From an uncultured Lachnospiraceae bacterium (GTDB lineage: Bacteria; Bacillota; Clostridia; Lachnospirales; Lachnospiraceae): a stretch of 18,450 bases of DNA. The translations under genes were made by a program, and so were the position numbers. Below the pieces are notes generated by a model. It was not told the DNA's origin, did no database searches, and saw nothing but the letters and a program-made list of their open reading frames with translations. Positions 7,051 to 14,567 of this stretch are shown piece by piece. The stretch is from the NCBI GenBank assembly GCA_947068385.1, contig CAMTBF010000013.1:1-18450 (forward strand). The letters are read 5' to 3'. Positions within the stretch are counted from its first letter, which is position 1. Each line of letters starts with the position of its first letter.

Positions 7051-7245
7051 CTAAACGAACAAGGTACATCCCTGCGCCCTGAACTGCTCTATCTTCTCGT
7101 CGATCTGCTCCACTGTCACGCCCAGCTTCGCCGCCAGGCATGTCTTGCACAGGAAGCTTGTGCTCCCCCGGTTCACAAATTTCTTATAGGCCCCTACCTC
7201 GTTGAAGGTAAGGGCCTTGCCGCACTGCATGCAGCCGCCTGTCAC
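7051..7245 (-). CDS. Small zinc-ribbon-like protein, translationally coupled to the GH27 gene
   Basis: Encodes 64 residues of unknown function. Two CxxC pairs (C5/C8 and C33/C36) suggest a structural zinc site. The second pair is followed by a helical stretch (VTVEQIDEKIEQFRAQ) and a GCTLFV tail. The start is GTG 7245, which overlaps the TGA stop of the GH27 gene in a GTGA junction and has GGTGG 7 bases upstream. The alternative ATG at 7230 would begin at residue 6 and lose C5, breaking the first CxxC pair, so I prefer GTG. The overlap implies translational coupling with the alpha-galactosidase, though no functional link is obvious. I recall similar short proteins in related Clostridia but can name no family. 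It ends at the terminator shared with melA. Confidence 0.75.
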   Translation of the reverse strand: MTGGCMQCGKALTFNEVGAYKKFVNRGSTSFLCKTCLAAKLGVTVEQIDEKIEQFRAQGCTLFV

Positions 7246-8372
7246 AGCCTGACCACCTTGGCCCGAATCATGGCGCAGCCGAAGGGCTCCAGCTCCCGGA
7301 TCATGGTGGCGTTCCCCACCTCCACCTTCTCTCCGGTCCACAGCTCCGTGGCGTCCAGCGTCCTGCCCGTGCTGAAGGGCAGCCCCAGCTCGTCCAGGTT
7401 CAGCCTGGCCACGGCCTTCCCTTCGCCCAGGTTGAACATGCCGATAGCGATGTCTCCGTTCTCAAGCTGCCTGGAATACAGGAGCAGATCCTCCCCGGAC
7501 CAGTTGCCCACCAGCTTCACCGGCTGACGGCAGAGCCTGTCCTGGTTGATGCGGATGACCTCCTCATTGCCCAGTATCTCCAGCGCCGCCTGGCTCATGT
7601 TTCGGATGTCGCAGCCAATCATCAGAGGCGACCCCATGAAGGCCCAGATGGAGAAGTGGGTCCTGTACTGGGTGTCGTTGCAGCCCTGGAGCCCTACGTT
7701 GCCCTTGCCGTACATGCCTACGATCAGCATGTCCATGTCGTTGAAGCATCCCACCCCATTGTAGGGATGGAGCTTCTCCTGCTGGCGGGTCAGGGTCTTG
7801 ACGGACTCCCAGGTATCGAAGATGTCCCCCGTGGAGCGCCACATGGAAGCCCCTGTGGTCTTGATCCACTCATGGGTCTCGTCCGCGCCCCAGGAGCAGG
7901 CGGAGAACAGGATGTCACGTCCGCAGTTCTCCAGGGCCAGCCCCATGCGCCGGTACAGGTATTTCCCGGGGATGATGGGGCTGTGGTAGCAGTAGTCGTA
8001 CTTCAGGAAATCCACGCCCCACGCCGCGAAGGTCTCCGCGTCGATGAACTCATGCTCGAAGCTCCCCGGATATCCGGCGCAGGTCAGGTTCCCCGCGCAG
8101 GAGTACATGCCGAACTTAAGTCCCTTGGAATGCACATAGTCCGCCACTGCCTTCATGCCCTGGGGGAACTTCACCGGATCCGCCACCAGGCGCTCCTGCG
8201 CGTCCCTGTCCTTCAGCGACCAGCAGTCGTCGATGACCAGGTACTCATAGCCCTTCTGAGGCAGCCCCTTCTCCACCATGGCGTCCGCCGTCTCGTAGAT
8301 CAGCTGCTCGTTGATGTTCTCCCCATAGGTGTTCCAGGAATTCCACCCCATGGGCGGTGTCAGTTTTACCAT
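7242..8372 (-). CDS. GH27 family alpha-galactosidase
   Basis: Encodes 376 residues of glycoside hydrolase family 27, a retaining family that releases terminal alpha-galactose from raffinose-family sugars, galactomannan fragments or glycans. It opens with PPMGWNSWN, the family signature. VIDDCW (46-51) lines the pocket. The nucleophile is D126 in LKYDYC, and the acid/base is D183 in RSTGDIFD. The last ~90 residues form the C-terminal beta domain. It has no signal peptide, unlike many eukaryotic and some bacterial relatives, so the product is cytoplasmic. ATG 8372 follows AAGGAGG by about 9 bases. It lies 66 bases downstream of trkH on the same strand without a visible terminator, and its stop overlaps the zinc-ribbon gene. 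It is mechanistically unrelated to the convergent GH4 enzyme. An alpha-N-acetylgalactosaminidase activity is possible within the family. Confidence 0.93.
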   Translation of the reverse strand: MVKLTPPMGWNSWNTYGENINEQLIYETADAMVEKGLPQKGYEYLVIDDCWSLKDRDAQERLVADPVKFPQGMKAVADYVHSKGLKFGMYSCAGNLTCAGYPGSFEHEFIDAETFAAWGVDFLKYDYCYHSPIIPGKYLYRRMGLALENCGRDILFSACSWGADETHEWIKTTGASMWRSTGDIFDTWESVKTLTRQQEKLHPYNGVGCFNDMDMLIVGMYGKGNVGLQGCNDTQYRTHFSIWAFMGSPLMIGCDIRNMSQAALEILGNEEVIRINQDRLCRQPVKLVGNWSGEDLLLYSRQLENGDIAIGMFNLGEGKAVARLNLDELGLPFSTGRTLDATELWTGEKVEVGNATMIRELEPFGCAMIRAKVVRL

Positions 8373-8438
8373 TTCGTTTGCCCTCCTTATGGTGTCTTAT
8401 GCTTAAGTTGAAGCTTTCCTTATCAGTCCCGCCGGTCC

Positions 8439-9887
8439 CTAGCGATGCCTCCAGGTAGACCTGGTCAGCAATATCAATATGGGGAAGATCTCCAGCCTGC
8501 CCGCCAGCATGTCCCAGGTCAGCACCAGCTTGGAGAAGCTGCTGTAGGCGGCATAGTTGCAGGTAGGCCCCACCGCCTCGAAGCCGGGGCCGATATTGTT
8601 GAAGCAGGCCAGGACTGCCGACAGGTTCGTAGTAATGGAGAAGCCGTCCACGGAGATCAGCAGGAAGCTCAGTATGGTCATCAGCGCATAGGCCGCCAGA
8701 TAGGCGTTGGTATTCTGCAGCACCTTCTCGTCCACCGTATGGCCGTTGAGCCGCACCACCTCCACCTTCTGGGGATGCACCACCTGGCGCACGCTCCTGT
8801 GGAGGCTCTTGACCACCAGCAGCGCCCTGCCGCATTTGAAGCCGCCCCCCGTGCTGCCCGCGCTGGCCCCCAGAATCATCAGGCACAGCAATATCGTCTT
8901 GGACAGCCCCGGCCAGAGCTCGTAATCCGTGGTGGCGAAGCCCGTGGTGGTCATGATGGTCACCACCTGGAAGGAGGCATGGCGCACCGTCTCGCTCAAG
9001 GTCCCGTAGAACCCCCGCAGGTTCCACACGATCACCAGTATGCTCCCCAGGGCCACCCCCAGGTACAGCCGCAGCTCCTCGTCCTTGAGCACGCTCTTCA
9101 CCTGCTTTACCAGAAGCAGGTAGTAGCAGCTGAAGTTCACCCCGCACAGCAGCATGAACACCGTGCAGACATTCTGGATATAGGGGCTGTAGCCGGCGAT
9201 GCTGTCGTTCTTCACGCCGAAGCCCCCTGTCCCCACGGTCCCGAAGGCCGTGCAGAGCGCCTCGAACAGGGGCATCCCTCCCAGCAGCAGGAAGACGACG
9301 TCCAGCACAGTCAGCAGGATGTAGATCAGGTACAGGATCGTAGCCGTCTTCTTCATCTTCGGCACCAGCTTCCCCACGTTGGGCCCGGGGCTCTCGGCCC
9401 TAAGCAGGTGCATGGTGAAGCCGTTGCCCCCGGAGGAGGAGATGGCCAGCAGGAACACCAGCACCCCCATGCCCCCCAGCCAGTGGCTGAAGCTCCTCCA
9501 GTACAGGATCCCCCTGGGCACGTCCTCCACCGCCGGCAGGATGGAAGCTCCCGTGGTGGTAAAACCGGATACGATCTCAAAGAGCGCGTCGATGTAATTG
9601 GGCGTCACGCCCGACAGGAAGAAGGGCAGGCAGCCCAGCAGGCTCATGGCGATCCAGCTCAGGCCCACGCAGGCCAGCCCCTCCCTGGCATAAAACTTCT
9701 TCTGGGAGCCCCTGCCCAGCCACAGCAGCCCTCCCGCCGCCAGGAGGATGGCCCCCAGGCTCCACATGAAGGCGGTCACCGCCCCGAATTCCCTCTCCCA
9801 CAGGCTGATCAGCATGGCGGGCACCATGAATACGGCCTCCACCATCAGTATCCTGCCGATGAACTTCCCCATCATCTTATAGTTCAT
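8439..9887 (-). CDS. trkH: TrkH-family potassium uptake channel subunit
   Basis: Encodes 482 residues of the TrkH/KtrB superfamily, the membrane pore of a potassium uptake system. It has many hydrophobic segments and the four pore-loop filter sequences of the family: VSGFTTTGAS, FGTVGTGGFG, MTTTGFATTD and FNNIGPGF. The TGGGFKCGR stretch before the last repeats is also characteristic. Length matches the TrkH form. The start is ATG 9887 with AAAGGA 6 bases upstream. It begins 33 bases after the trkA stop on the same strand, so the channel and its cytosolic gating ring are co-transcribed. Ion preference (K+ with possible Na+ coupling) is inferred from family. Confidence 0.95.
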   Translation of the reverse strand: MNYKMMGKFIGRILMVEAVFMVPAMLISLWEREFGAVTAFMWSLGAILLAAGGLLWLGRGSQKKFYAREGLACVGLSWIAMSLLGCLPFFLSGVTPNYIDALFEIVSGFTTTGASILPAVEDVPRGILYWRSFSHWLGGMGVLVFLLAISSSGGNGFTMHLLRAESPGPNVGKLVPKMKKTATILYLIYILLTVLDVVFLLLGGMPLFEALCTAFGTVGTGGFGVKNDSIAGYSPYIQNVCTVFMLLCGVNFSCYYLLLVKQVKSVLKDEELRLYLGVALGSILVIVWNLRGFYGTLSETVRHASFQVVTIMTTTGFATTDYELWPGLSKTILLCLMILGASAGSTGGGFKCGRALLVVKSLHRSVRQVVHPQKVEVVRLNGHTVDEKVLQNTNAYLAAYALMTILSFLLISVDGFSITTNLSAVLACFNNIGPGFEAVGPTCNYAAYSSFSKLVLTWDMLAGRLEIFPILILLTRSTWRHR

Positions 9888-9920
9888 GTCTATCCTTTAC
9901 ACCCCTATGCCAGATTCATC

Positions 9921-11279
9921 CTACTCGAAAATATCGTTGAGCTGATAGATCGTCCTCTCCCTGCCCGTGACCACATAGACGATATCCCCTATATTGAAAT
10001 ACGAGTCGCCGTTCGGAATCTCCATCCTCGCGCCCTTGGAGATGCACACCACCAGCACGCCCTTCTTTAACTTCAGGGTCTTCAGGGGCCTGCCGCAGTT
10101 CTTCGTCCTCTCGTCCGCCAGGAATTCCATGGCCTCCGCCTGGCCGTCCGCTATGGTGTGCACCGTCAGGGCCGCGCCGGTCTGGTTCTTCATGGCCCTC
10201 ACATACTGCACGATGGTATTGCAGCACAGCTCCTTGGGGCTGACCACGCTTCCCAGGGACAGGTTGCCCAGAAGGTCCGTATTCTCGATATGCCCCAGCT
10301 TGGTGATCACCTGGGGCACGCCGCAGCTCAGCCCGTAGAGGGAGATGATCATGTTCAGCTCGTCCATGCCCGTCATGGTGGCCAGGGCGTCGCATCCGGA
10401 AATCCCCTCGCTCTCCAGCAGGAACTGGCTGCTGGAATCCCCCTGGATGATGCAGGCGTTAGGGAGCATGGCCGAAAGCTGCCTGCACCGTTCCGCATTC
10501 TGCTCTACGATCTGCACCTGGATGCCGCTGTTCTGGAGCTGGCTGGCCAGGTAGTAGCTGACCCGCCCGCCGCCGCAGAGCATCACCCGCTTCACCTTGT
10601 GGGTGACTACCCCCAGGTTCTTAAGCAAGGTGGCCAGGACGTTGGTGAAGGCCGTGACGTAGATGCGGTCGCCCGCCCGGAGCACGAAATTGCCTCCCGG
10701 GGCCACCGCCTTGCCGTCCCGCAGCACGGCGCAGACCAGGGTCTTGCACTTCACGATGCCGTCCATATCGTTCAGGGCCACGTTGCACAGCTTGCTGCGC
10801 TCGTCTATCCGCAGCTCCACAATCTCCACCCGGCCCTTGGTGAAGGTGTCCCGCTTCAAGAACCCCGGATACTTCAAAAGGCGCTCGATCTCCGTGGCCG
10901 CCTGTCTCTCAGGGTTCACCACCATGGACAGGCCGAACATGTCCCGCATGGTGTAAATCTGGTTGGTGTATTCCGGGTTGCAGACCCTGGCGATGGTATG
11001 GATATCGGGATTCAGGCCGTGGGCCGTCATGCAGCACAGGAGGTTCACCTCGTCCGCCCCCGCCATGGCGATCAGCAGGTCGGCCTCCTTCACCCCCGCC
11101 TGGAGCAGCACCTCCATGGAGGCGCAGTTCCCGTGCACCACCATGATGTCGTACCGCTCCTCGCTGGATTCCAATACCTTCAGGTTGGAGTCGATCAGGG
11201 TCAGATCGTCTCCCTCGGCGGCCAACTGGCTGGTCAGCGCGGCCCCCATCTTTCCGTTGCCGGCTATAATTATCTTCAT
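9921..11279 (-). CDS. trkA: TrkA potassium uptake regulator (two RCK domains)
   Basis: Encodes about 452 residues. It has two tandem RCK units, each with a Rossmann nucleotide-binding lobe (GNGKMG near residue 7 with D at the end of strand 2; CGGGRVS near 235) and a C-terminal RCK_C lobe. The duplicated layout is the TrkA type, unlike single-unit KtrA. TrkA binds NAD(H)/ATP and gates TrkH from the cytoplasmic face. I place the start at ATG 11279, which gives the usual MKIIIAGNG beginning; ATG 11285 and TTG 11288 are in frame just upstream, with ATGAGG as ribosome site, so the start is uncertain by 2-3 codons. trkH follows 33 bases later. A weak hairpin separates it from the peptidase gene upstream. 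Confidence 0.94.
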   Translation of the reverse strand: MKIIIAGNGKMGAALTSQLAAEGDDLTLIDSNLKVLESSEERYDIMVVHGNCASMEVLLQAGVKEADLLIAMAGADEVNLLCCMTAHGLNPDIHTIARVCNPEYTNQIYTMRDMFGLSMVVNPERQAATEIERLLKYPGFLKRDTFTKGRVEIVELRIDERSKLCNVALNDMDGIVKCKTLVCAVLRDGKAVAPGGNFVLRAGDRIYVTAFTNVLATLLKNLGVVTHKVKRVMLCGGGRVSYYLASQLQNSGIQVQIVEQNAERCRQLSAMLPNACIIQGDSSSQFLLESEGISGCDALATMTGMDELNMIISLYGLSCGVPQVITKLGHIENTDLLGNLSLGSVVSPKELCCNTIVQYVRAMKNQTGAALTVHTIADGQAEAMEFLADERTKNCGRPLKTLKLKKGVLVVCISKGARMEIPNGDSYFNIGDIVYVVTGRERTIYQLNDIFE

Positions 11280-11309
11280 GGACATCAAACCTCATTTCAT
11301 CTGATTGAT

Positions 11310-11331
11310 AAAAACCCGCGAAAGCCTGCGG
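11310..11331 (-). terminator. Weak hairpin with T-run before trkA
   Basis: On the minus strand a short CCGC/GCGG stem is followed by GTTTTT, in the 85-base gap between the SH3/NlpC/P60 gene and trkA. The stem is only 4 bp, so it would at most attenuate read-through between the wall genes and trkAH. Confidence 0.3.
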
Positions 11332-11364
11332 CTCTCTCCTCCAGCCGCTTCCCCAGACGCGCCG

Positions 11365-12225
11365 TCAGAACATGCTTGCCGCACGCTCCAGCATTTTAAG
11401 CAAATCTTCCCGAAAGTCCTCATGGGCAGGGTTCAGGCTATTGATGACGACCCCGTCGTCCCCGTTCCTCCCGGTGGAGTGGATGTACCTGTCGTCCCCG
11501 ATGTACATGGCGATGTGGCCCGGGAAGTACAGCAGGTCCCCCGGCTTCTTCTCCGCCACGGGAATCTCATGCACCGCGAAGCCGTCCACGTACCCGGCGT
11601 TGCGGTAGATATAGACCCCGCAGAGCATGTAGCACATGCTGGTCAGGCCGGAGCAGTCTATGCCTAATGTGCTCTTCCCGCCCCAGCGGTACTGGGTGCC
11701 CAAGTACCCCTTCGCCATCTCCACCAGGCGCTTGCGGAACGCGTCCTCGTCCGCCGTAAAGGGAGCGCCGTAATAGGGGCCCAGGAACTTCTCCTTGGTA
11801 TATCCCCGCCTGCCGTCCGCCAGCTCCACGCAGACCCAGCCCGCTTCCCCCGGGGCCTCTTCCTCCCTGGCCTCTTCCCTGCGCGCCAGGAGCCTGCCGC
11901 CCCTCGCCAGGGATTCCAGGCACACGCCCTGTACCCGTGGTTCGTCCAGCACGTCCGCAAAGCCCTGCATGACCACGCACGGCTCCCCGGCCTCCCAGGC
12001 CGCCACCCGCGCCTGATCCAGAATCAGGTCTTCCTTCTTACAGTACCCCGTATAGCGATACGGCGTCCGGACGGACACCCAGGGAACAGCCTCCCCTTCC
12101 TCCTCGTCCGGTGCCTCCTCCAGAACCTCCACCACCATGCCGTAGAGCAGCTCATCGTCCAAAGTCGTCCCGGAGGTCGGCCGTTCCCGCAAGGGCACTA
12201 TGGCTTTTCCTGCAATCGCTTTCAT
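11365..12225 (-). CDS. Cytoplasmic SH3 plus NlpC/P60 (C40) peptidase, YkfC-like
   Basis: Encodes 286 residues. The N-terminal ~150 residues look like two SH3b-type segments (PLRERPTSG near 11, WVSVRTPYRYTGYC near 49, WVCVELADGRRGYTKEKFL near 130). The C-terminal NlpC/P60 domain has catalytic C191 in GIDCSGLTS, H237 in GHIAMYIG and H249 in YIHSTG. This matches YkfC-type gamma-D-glutamyl-L-diamino acid endopeptidases, which cut wall-derived muropeptides. There is no signal peptide, so a role in recycling imported peptides in the cytoplasm is likely. ATG 12225 is chosen because the protein begins the SH3 fold there; an ATG at 12258 with a possible AAGG site would add 11 arginine-rich residues. 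It lies downstream of the serine hydrolase on the same strand. Confidence 0.88.
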   Translation of the reverse strand: MKAIAGKAIVPLRERPTSGTTLDDELLYGMVVEVLEEAPDEEEGEAVPWVSVRTPYRYTGYCKKEDLILDQARVAAWEAGEPCVVMQGFADVLDEPRVQGVCLESLARGGRLLARREEAREEEAPGEAGWVCVELADGRRGYTKEKFLGPYYGAPFTADEDAFRKRLVEMAKGYLGTQYRWGGKSTLGIDCSGLTSMCYMLCGVYIYRNAGYVDGFAVHEIPVAEKKPGDLLYFPGHIAMYIGDDRYIHSTGRNGDDGVVINSLNPAHEDFREDLLKMLERAASMF

Positions 12226-12312
12226 GTCTCCTCGCCTTCTGCCGCCCCAGGCTCTCATTTCGTGGCCTTCTGCGGCTTATCTCCACCTATCGGCAGGCTG
12301 CCCTGGCCGATT

Positions 12313-13086
12313 CTACTGTTTTGTCCTTTCCTCATAGAACCGCCAGGCCAGATCCTGCATGAACCGGTCATAGGCCGGACAGTCCGTCCCATTCCCCAGG
12401 CAGCACAGCACAAAGGGCTCCTCCGCGTAGAAGATGCCCACATCATGGGTGATGCCGTCGTCCTCCCCGGTCTTGTGGGCTATGGGAATCCGGCCTCGGA
12501 ACCGGAAGGGGAACTTCCCGTTCAACCTCTGCTCCTTTAATATATCCAGCATATCCCCGGAAGATTCCACATCTATCAGATTGCCCCGATACATCCGTTC
12601 CAGCATGTCCCCAATCTCCGCCGCGGACACATAGTTCTGGATGCCCCTCTCGGAAGCCTCCCTGTCGAAGAGCAGCCTGTTCACCTGCAGGGTCTCATAG
12701 CCCATCTCCCGCAGATCCCTATTGATCCTGTCCATGCCACCCAGGAGCCCAATCAGGATGTTGGTGGCGGAATTGTCGCTCAGGATAATCATCAGGTTGC
12801 ACAGATCCTCGTAGGTCACGGAAAGCCCTGCGTGCATCCGGTTCAAACAGCCGCAGGAGGGCCTTTTATCTCCCTCCTGCAGCACATATATCTCATTCTT
12901 TGTATGTTCGCCCGTCCGAATCTGGTGGAAGGCTTCCACCAGGATGGGAATCTTGATGACGCTGGCCGCCATCATGGGAAGCTCCTCCCGGATGCCGATC
13001 GTAGCGCCAGTGACCAGGTTCCTGTAGTATACGCTGGTCCTGCCGGAAATATGCCGTAATGATTCCTCGATTTCCTCTCTCTCCAT
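12313..13086 (-). CDS. Serine hydrolase of the class A beta-lactamase fold, no signal peptide
   Basis: Encodes 257 residues. All three active-site motifs of penicillin-recognising serine hydrolases are visible: S42-V-I-K45 (SxxK), S103-D-N105 (SDN) and K205-T-G207. The class A deacylating glutamate is not obvious: the expected omega-loop region reads LLFDREASERGIQ (138-150) and lacks the ExxLN pattern, so true beta-lactamase activity is doubtful. There is no signal peptide, lipobox or transmembrane segment, unlike exported beta-lactamases and PBPs. With the cytoplasmic NlpC/P60 peptidase immediately downstream, a peptidase or amidase role in muropeptide recycling is the better guess. ATG 13086 follows AGGAG by 5 bases. 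A GC-rich hairpin lies just upstream at 13104-13133. Confidence 0.85.
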   Translation of the reverse strand: MEREEIEESLRHISGRTSVYYRNLVTGATIGIREELPMMAASVIKIPILVEAFHQIRTGEHTKNEIYVLQEGDKRPSCGCLNRMHAGLSVTYEDLCNLMIILSDNSATNILIGLLGGMDRINRDLREMGYETLQVNRLLFDREASERGIQNYVSAAEIGDMLERMYRGNLIDVESSGDMLDILKEQRLNGKFPFRFRGRIPIAHKTGEDDGITHDVGIFYAEEPFVLCCLGNGTDCPAYDRFMQDLAWRFYEERTKQ

Positions 13087-13103
13087 CTCGGCTCCTGTCC
13101 CAT

Positions 13104-13133
13104 CCTGCCCGCGGGGACTGTCCCGCCTGCAGG
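13104..13133 (-). other. GC-rich hairpin in the serine hydrolase leader
   Basis: CCTGC/GCAGG outer arms and GCGGGG/TCCCGC inner arms form an imperfect 30-base hairpin. It ends about 5 bases before the AGGAG ribosome site of the serine hydrolase. No T-run follows on the minus strand, so it is more likely a stability, processing or translation-control element than a terminator. Confidence 0.4.
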
Positions 13134-13183
13134 AATCCTTCTCGTCAGTCTTGTTCGATCCTTCGTTTCCCGACTTACGCTTC

Positions 13184-14506
13184 CTAATTCACAATCCTGC
13201 GCACCGCCACGATAGGTCTGTAGGTAGCGTTGCTGATCTTGATGCCGCCTGCGGGGTAGGGGGCGCTGTTGCTGGCATGGACGATCTGCCCGTTCCCGAT
13301 GTATATCCCCACATGGCCGGTATAGCAGACGATGTCCCCGGGCTGGGCGCTCTCATAGCTCACCCCCACGCCGGCGGTCTCCTGCTGGTAGGACGTCCTG
13401 GGCAGGCTATAGCCGAAGTCCGCGTATACACGGTAGACGAAGCCCGAGCAGTCCGCCCCTCCCGTCAGGCTGGTGCCCCCCATCACGTAGGGGTTGCCCA
13501 CGAACTGGCAGGCGTAGTTGGCTATCTGCTGTCCCGTGCCGCTGCCGGAGCCCGTGGACGGAGGCGGGGCGGACGTGCCGCCTCCGCCGCCGGGAGCCGA
13601 AGCGCCGCCGTTCCCTGCCGTGCCTGCGTTATTGCTCTGGAGCTGGCGAAGCCTCTCCTGATCCTGCTTCAAAAGCTGCTTGGCCGCAGCGGCGGCGGCC
13701 TTCGCCTGCTTGATCTCCTCCGCGTAATTGGCGGATTCCTGCTTCTTTTTGGCCAGCATGCCGTCCAGATAGGACTTCTGCTGCTGCAGGACCGCCCTGT
13801 CCGATTCCAATTGCTGCTTGGCCGAGGCCAGCTGTTCCCTGTCCGTCTCCAGCTGCACCTTGTCCTCCTCCAGGCCGGCCTTCTCCGCCACCAACCGGTC
13901 CCAGAGGTCGTGCACCTGGTTCTTCACCGTGATATAATCCTCCAGCACTGTGTTCTCGTACTGGTACACCTTCTCCACCTGATCCATCCGGTTCAGGATG
14001 TCCGACAGGCCCTTGCCCTCCAGCAGGGCGTCCAGGTAGGATTCCTCCCCCCTCTCGTACATCATCCGGGCGCAGACCGCCATATTCTCCCGCTGGGCCT
14101 CCTCCCTGGCCACGGCGGCCTCATACTCTGCCTGGGTCTGCTCGATCTCCTGCTTCTTCCGCTCGATTTCCTCTTCCTTGGCGGCGATTTCTCCCTCCTT
14201 GACGGTAAGCTCCGCCTCCTTGGCGGCCAGCTCGTCCTCCATGGCGCCGATGCTGGCCATGGTGTTGGCAAGCTCCGCGTTGAAGTCGTCTATCTGCTCC
14301 TGAAGAATCTCCTGCTCCGTCTCCAGGGCCACCACCCGCTGGTTGGCATTGTTCAGTTCATTGGTGTGCTGGTCAATCTGGCCCTGCACCTCCCCCGCGC
14401 TGGTGGCCTCCACAGTCAGGGACTGGGAGAGCCCTGAAGCAATCAGCACCGCTGCCAGTCCTGTCGTCATTATGAAGTTAAGGAATATTTTATATTTTTT
14501 TCTCAT
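13184..14506 (-). CDS. Secreted coiled-coil NlpC/P60 peptidoglycan hydrolase (PcsB-like)
   Basis: Encodes 440 residues. Residues 1-34 are a Sec signal peptide (basic start, hydrophobic core, likely cut near VEATSA). Residues about 38-295 are long heptad-type coiled coil, with a shorter central break (RMMYERGEESYLDALLEG). A Gly/Ser/Pro linker spans 301-335. The C-terminal NlpC/P60 domain has C353 in GGADCSGF, H398 in GHVGIYIG and H410 in IVHASN. The layout matches PcsB/CwlO-type hydrolases that are activated at the membrane, often by FtsEX, to cut stem peptides during growth or division. FtsEX is not in this window. No Shine-Dalgarno is visible before ATG 14506, and a stop codon lies in frame two codons upstream. 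It lies 61 bases downstream of asnS. Confidence 0.93.
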   Translation of the reverse strand: MRKKYKIFLNFIMTTGLAAVLIASGLSQSLTVEATSAGEVQGQIDQHTNELNNANQRVVALETEQEILQEQIDDFNAELANTMASIGAMEDELAAKEAELTVKEGEIAAKEEEIERKKQEIEQTQAEYEAAVAREEAQRENMAVCARMMYERGEESYLDALLEGKGLSDILNRMDQVEKVYQYENTVLEDYITVKNQVHDLWDRLVAEKAGLEEDKVQLETDREQLASAKQQLESDRAVLQQQKSYLDGMLAKKKQESANYAEEIKQAKAAAAAAKQLLKQDQERLRQLQSNNAGTAGNGGASAPGGGGGTSAPPPSTGSGSGTGQQIANYACQFVGNPYVMGGTSLTGGADCSGFVYRVYADFGYSLPRTSYQQETAGVGVSYESAQPGDIVCYTGHVGIYIGNGQIVHASNSAPYPAGGIKISNATYRPIVAVRRIVN

Positions 14507-14567
14507 GGATCAAGCATACCATACTTCCCGGGAATTTTCATCCCTTAAAAAATTAAGAAACCATAAA

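Noticed and set aside
8445..10070. Long open frame opposite trkH and trkA (about 540 codons)
   Set aside because: Antisense shadow of GC-rich genes: biased His/Gln/Pro/Ala composition, no domain, no ribosome site, while trkH and trkA are certain on the other strand.
10158..11399. Open frame opposite trkA (413 codons)
   Set aside because: Antisense shadow of trkA caused by high third-position GC.
13560..13620. GC-rich repetitive stretch as a DNA repeat element
   Set aside because: It encodes the Gly/Ser/Pro linker of the NlpC/P60 protein and does not recur elsewhere in the window.
13700..14400. Repeated short segments in the PcsB-like gene as a tandem repeat array
   Set aside because: Explained by heptad coiled-coil coding (Glu/Lys/Ala codons); no exact repeat unit.
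13151..14437. Leucine/glycine-rich 428-codon frame opposite the PcsB-like gene
   Set aside because: Looks membrane-like only because it mirrors the Glu/Lys/Gln-rich coiled coil; no start signals.
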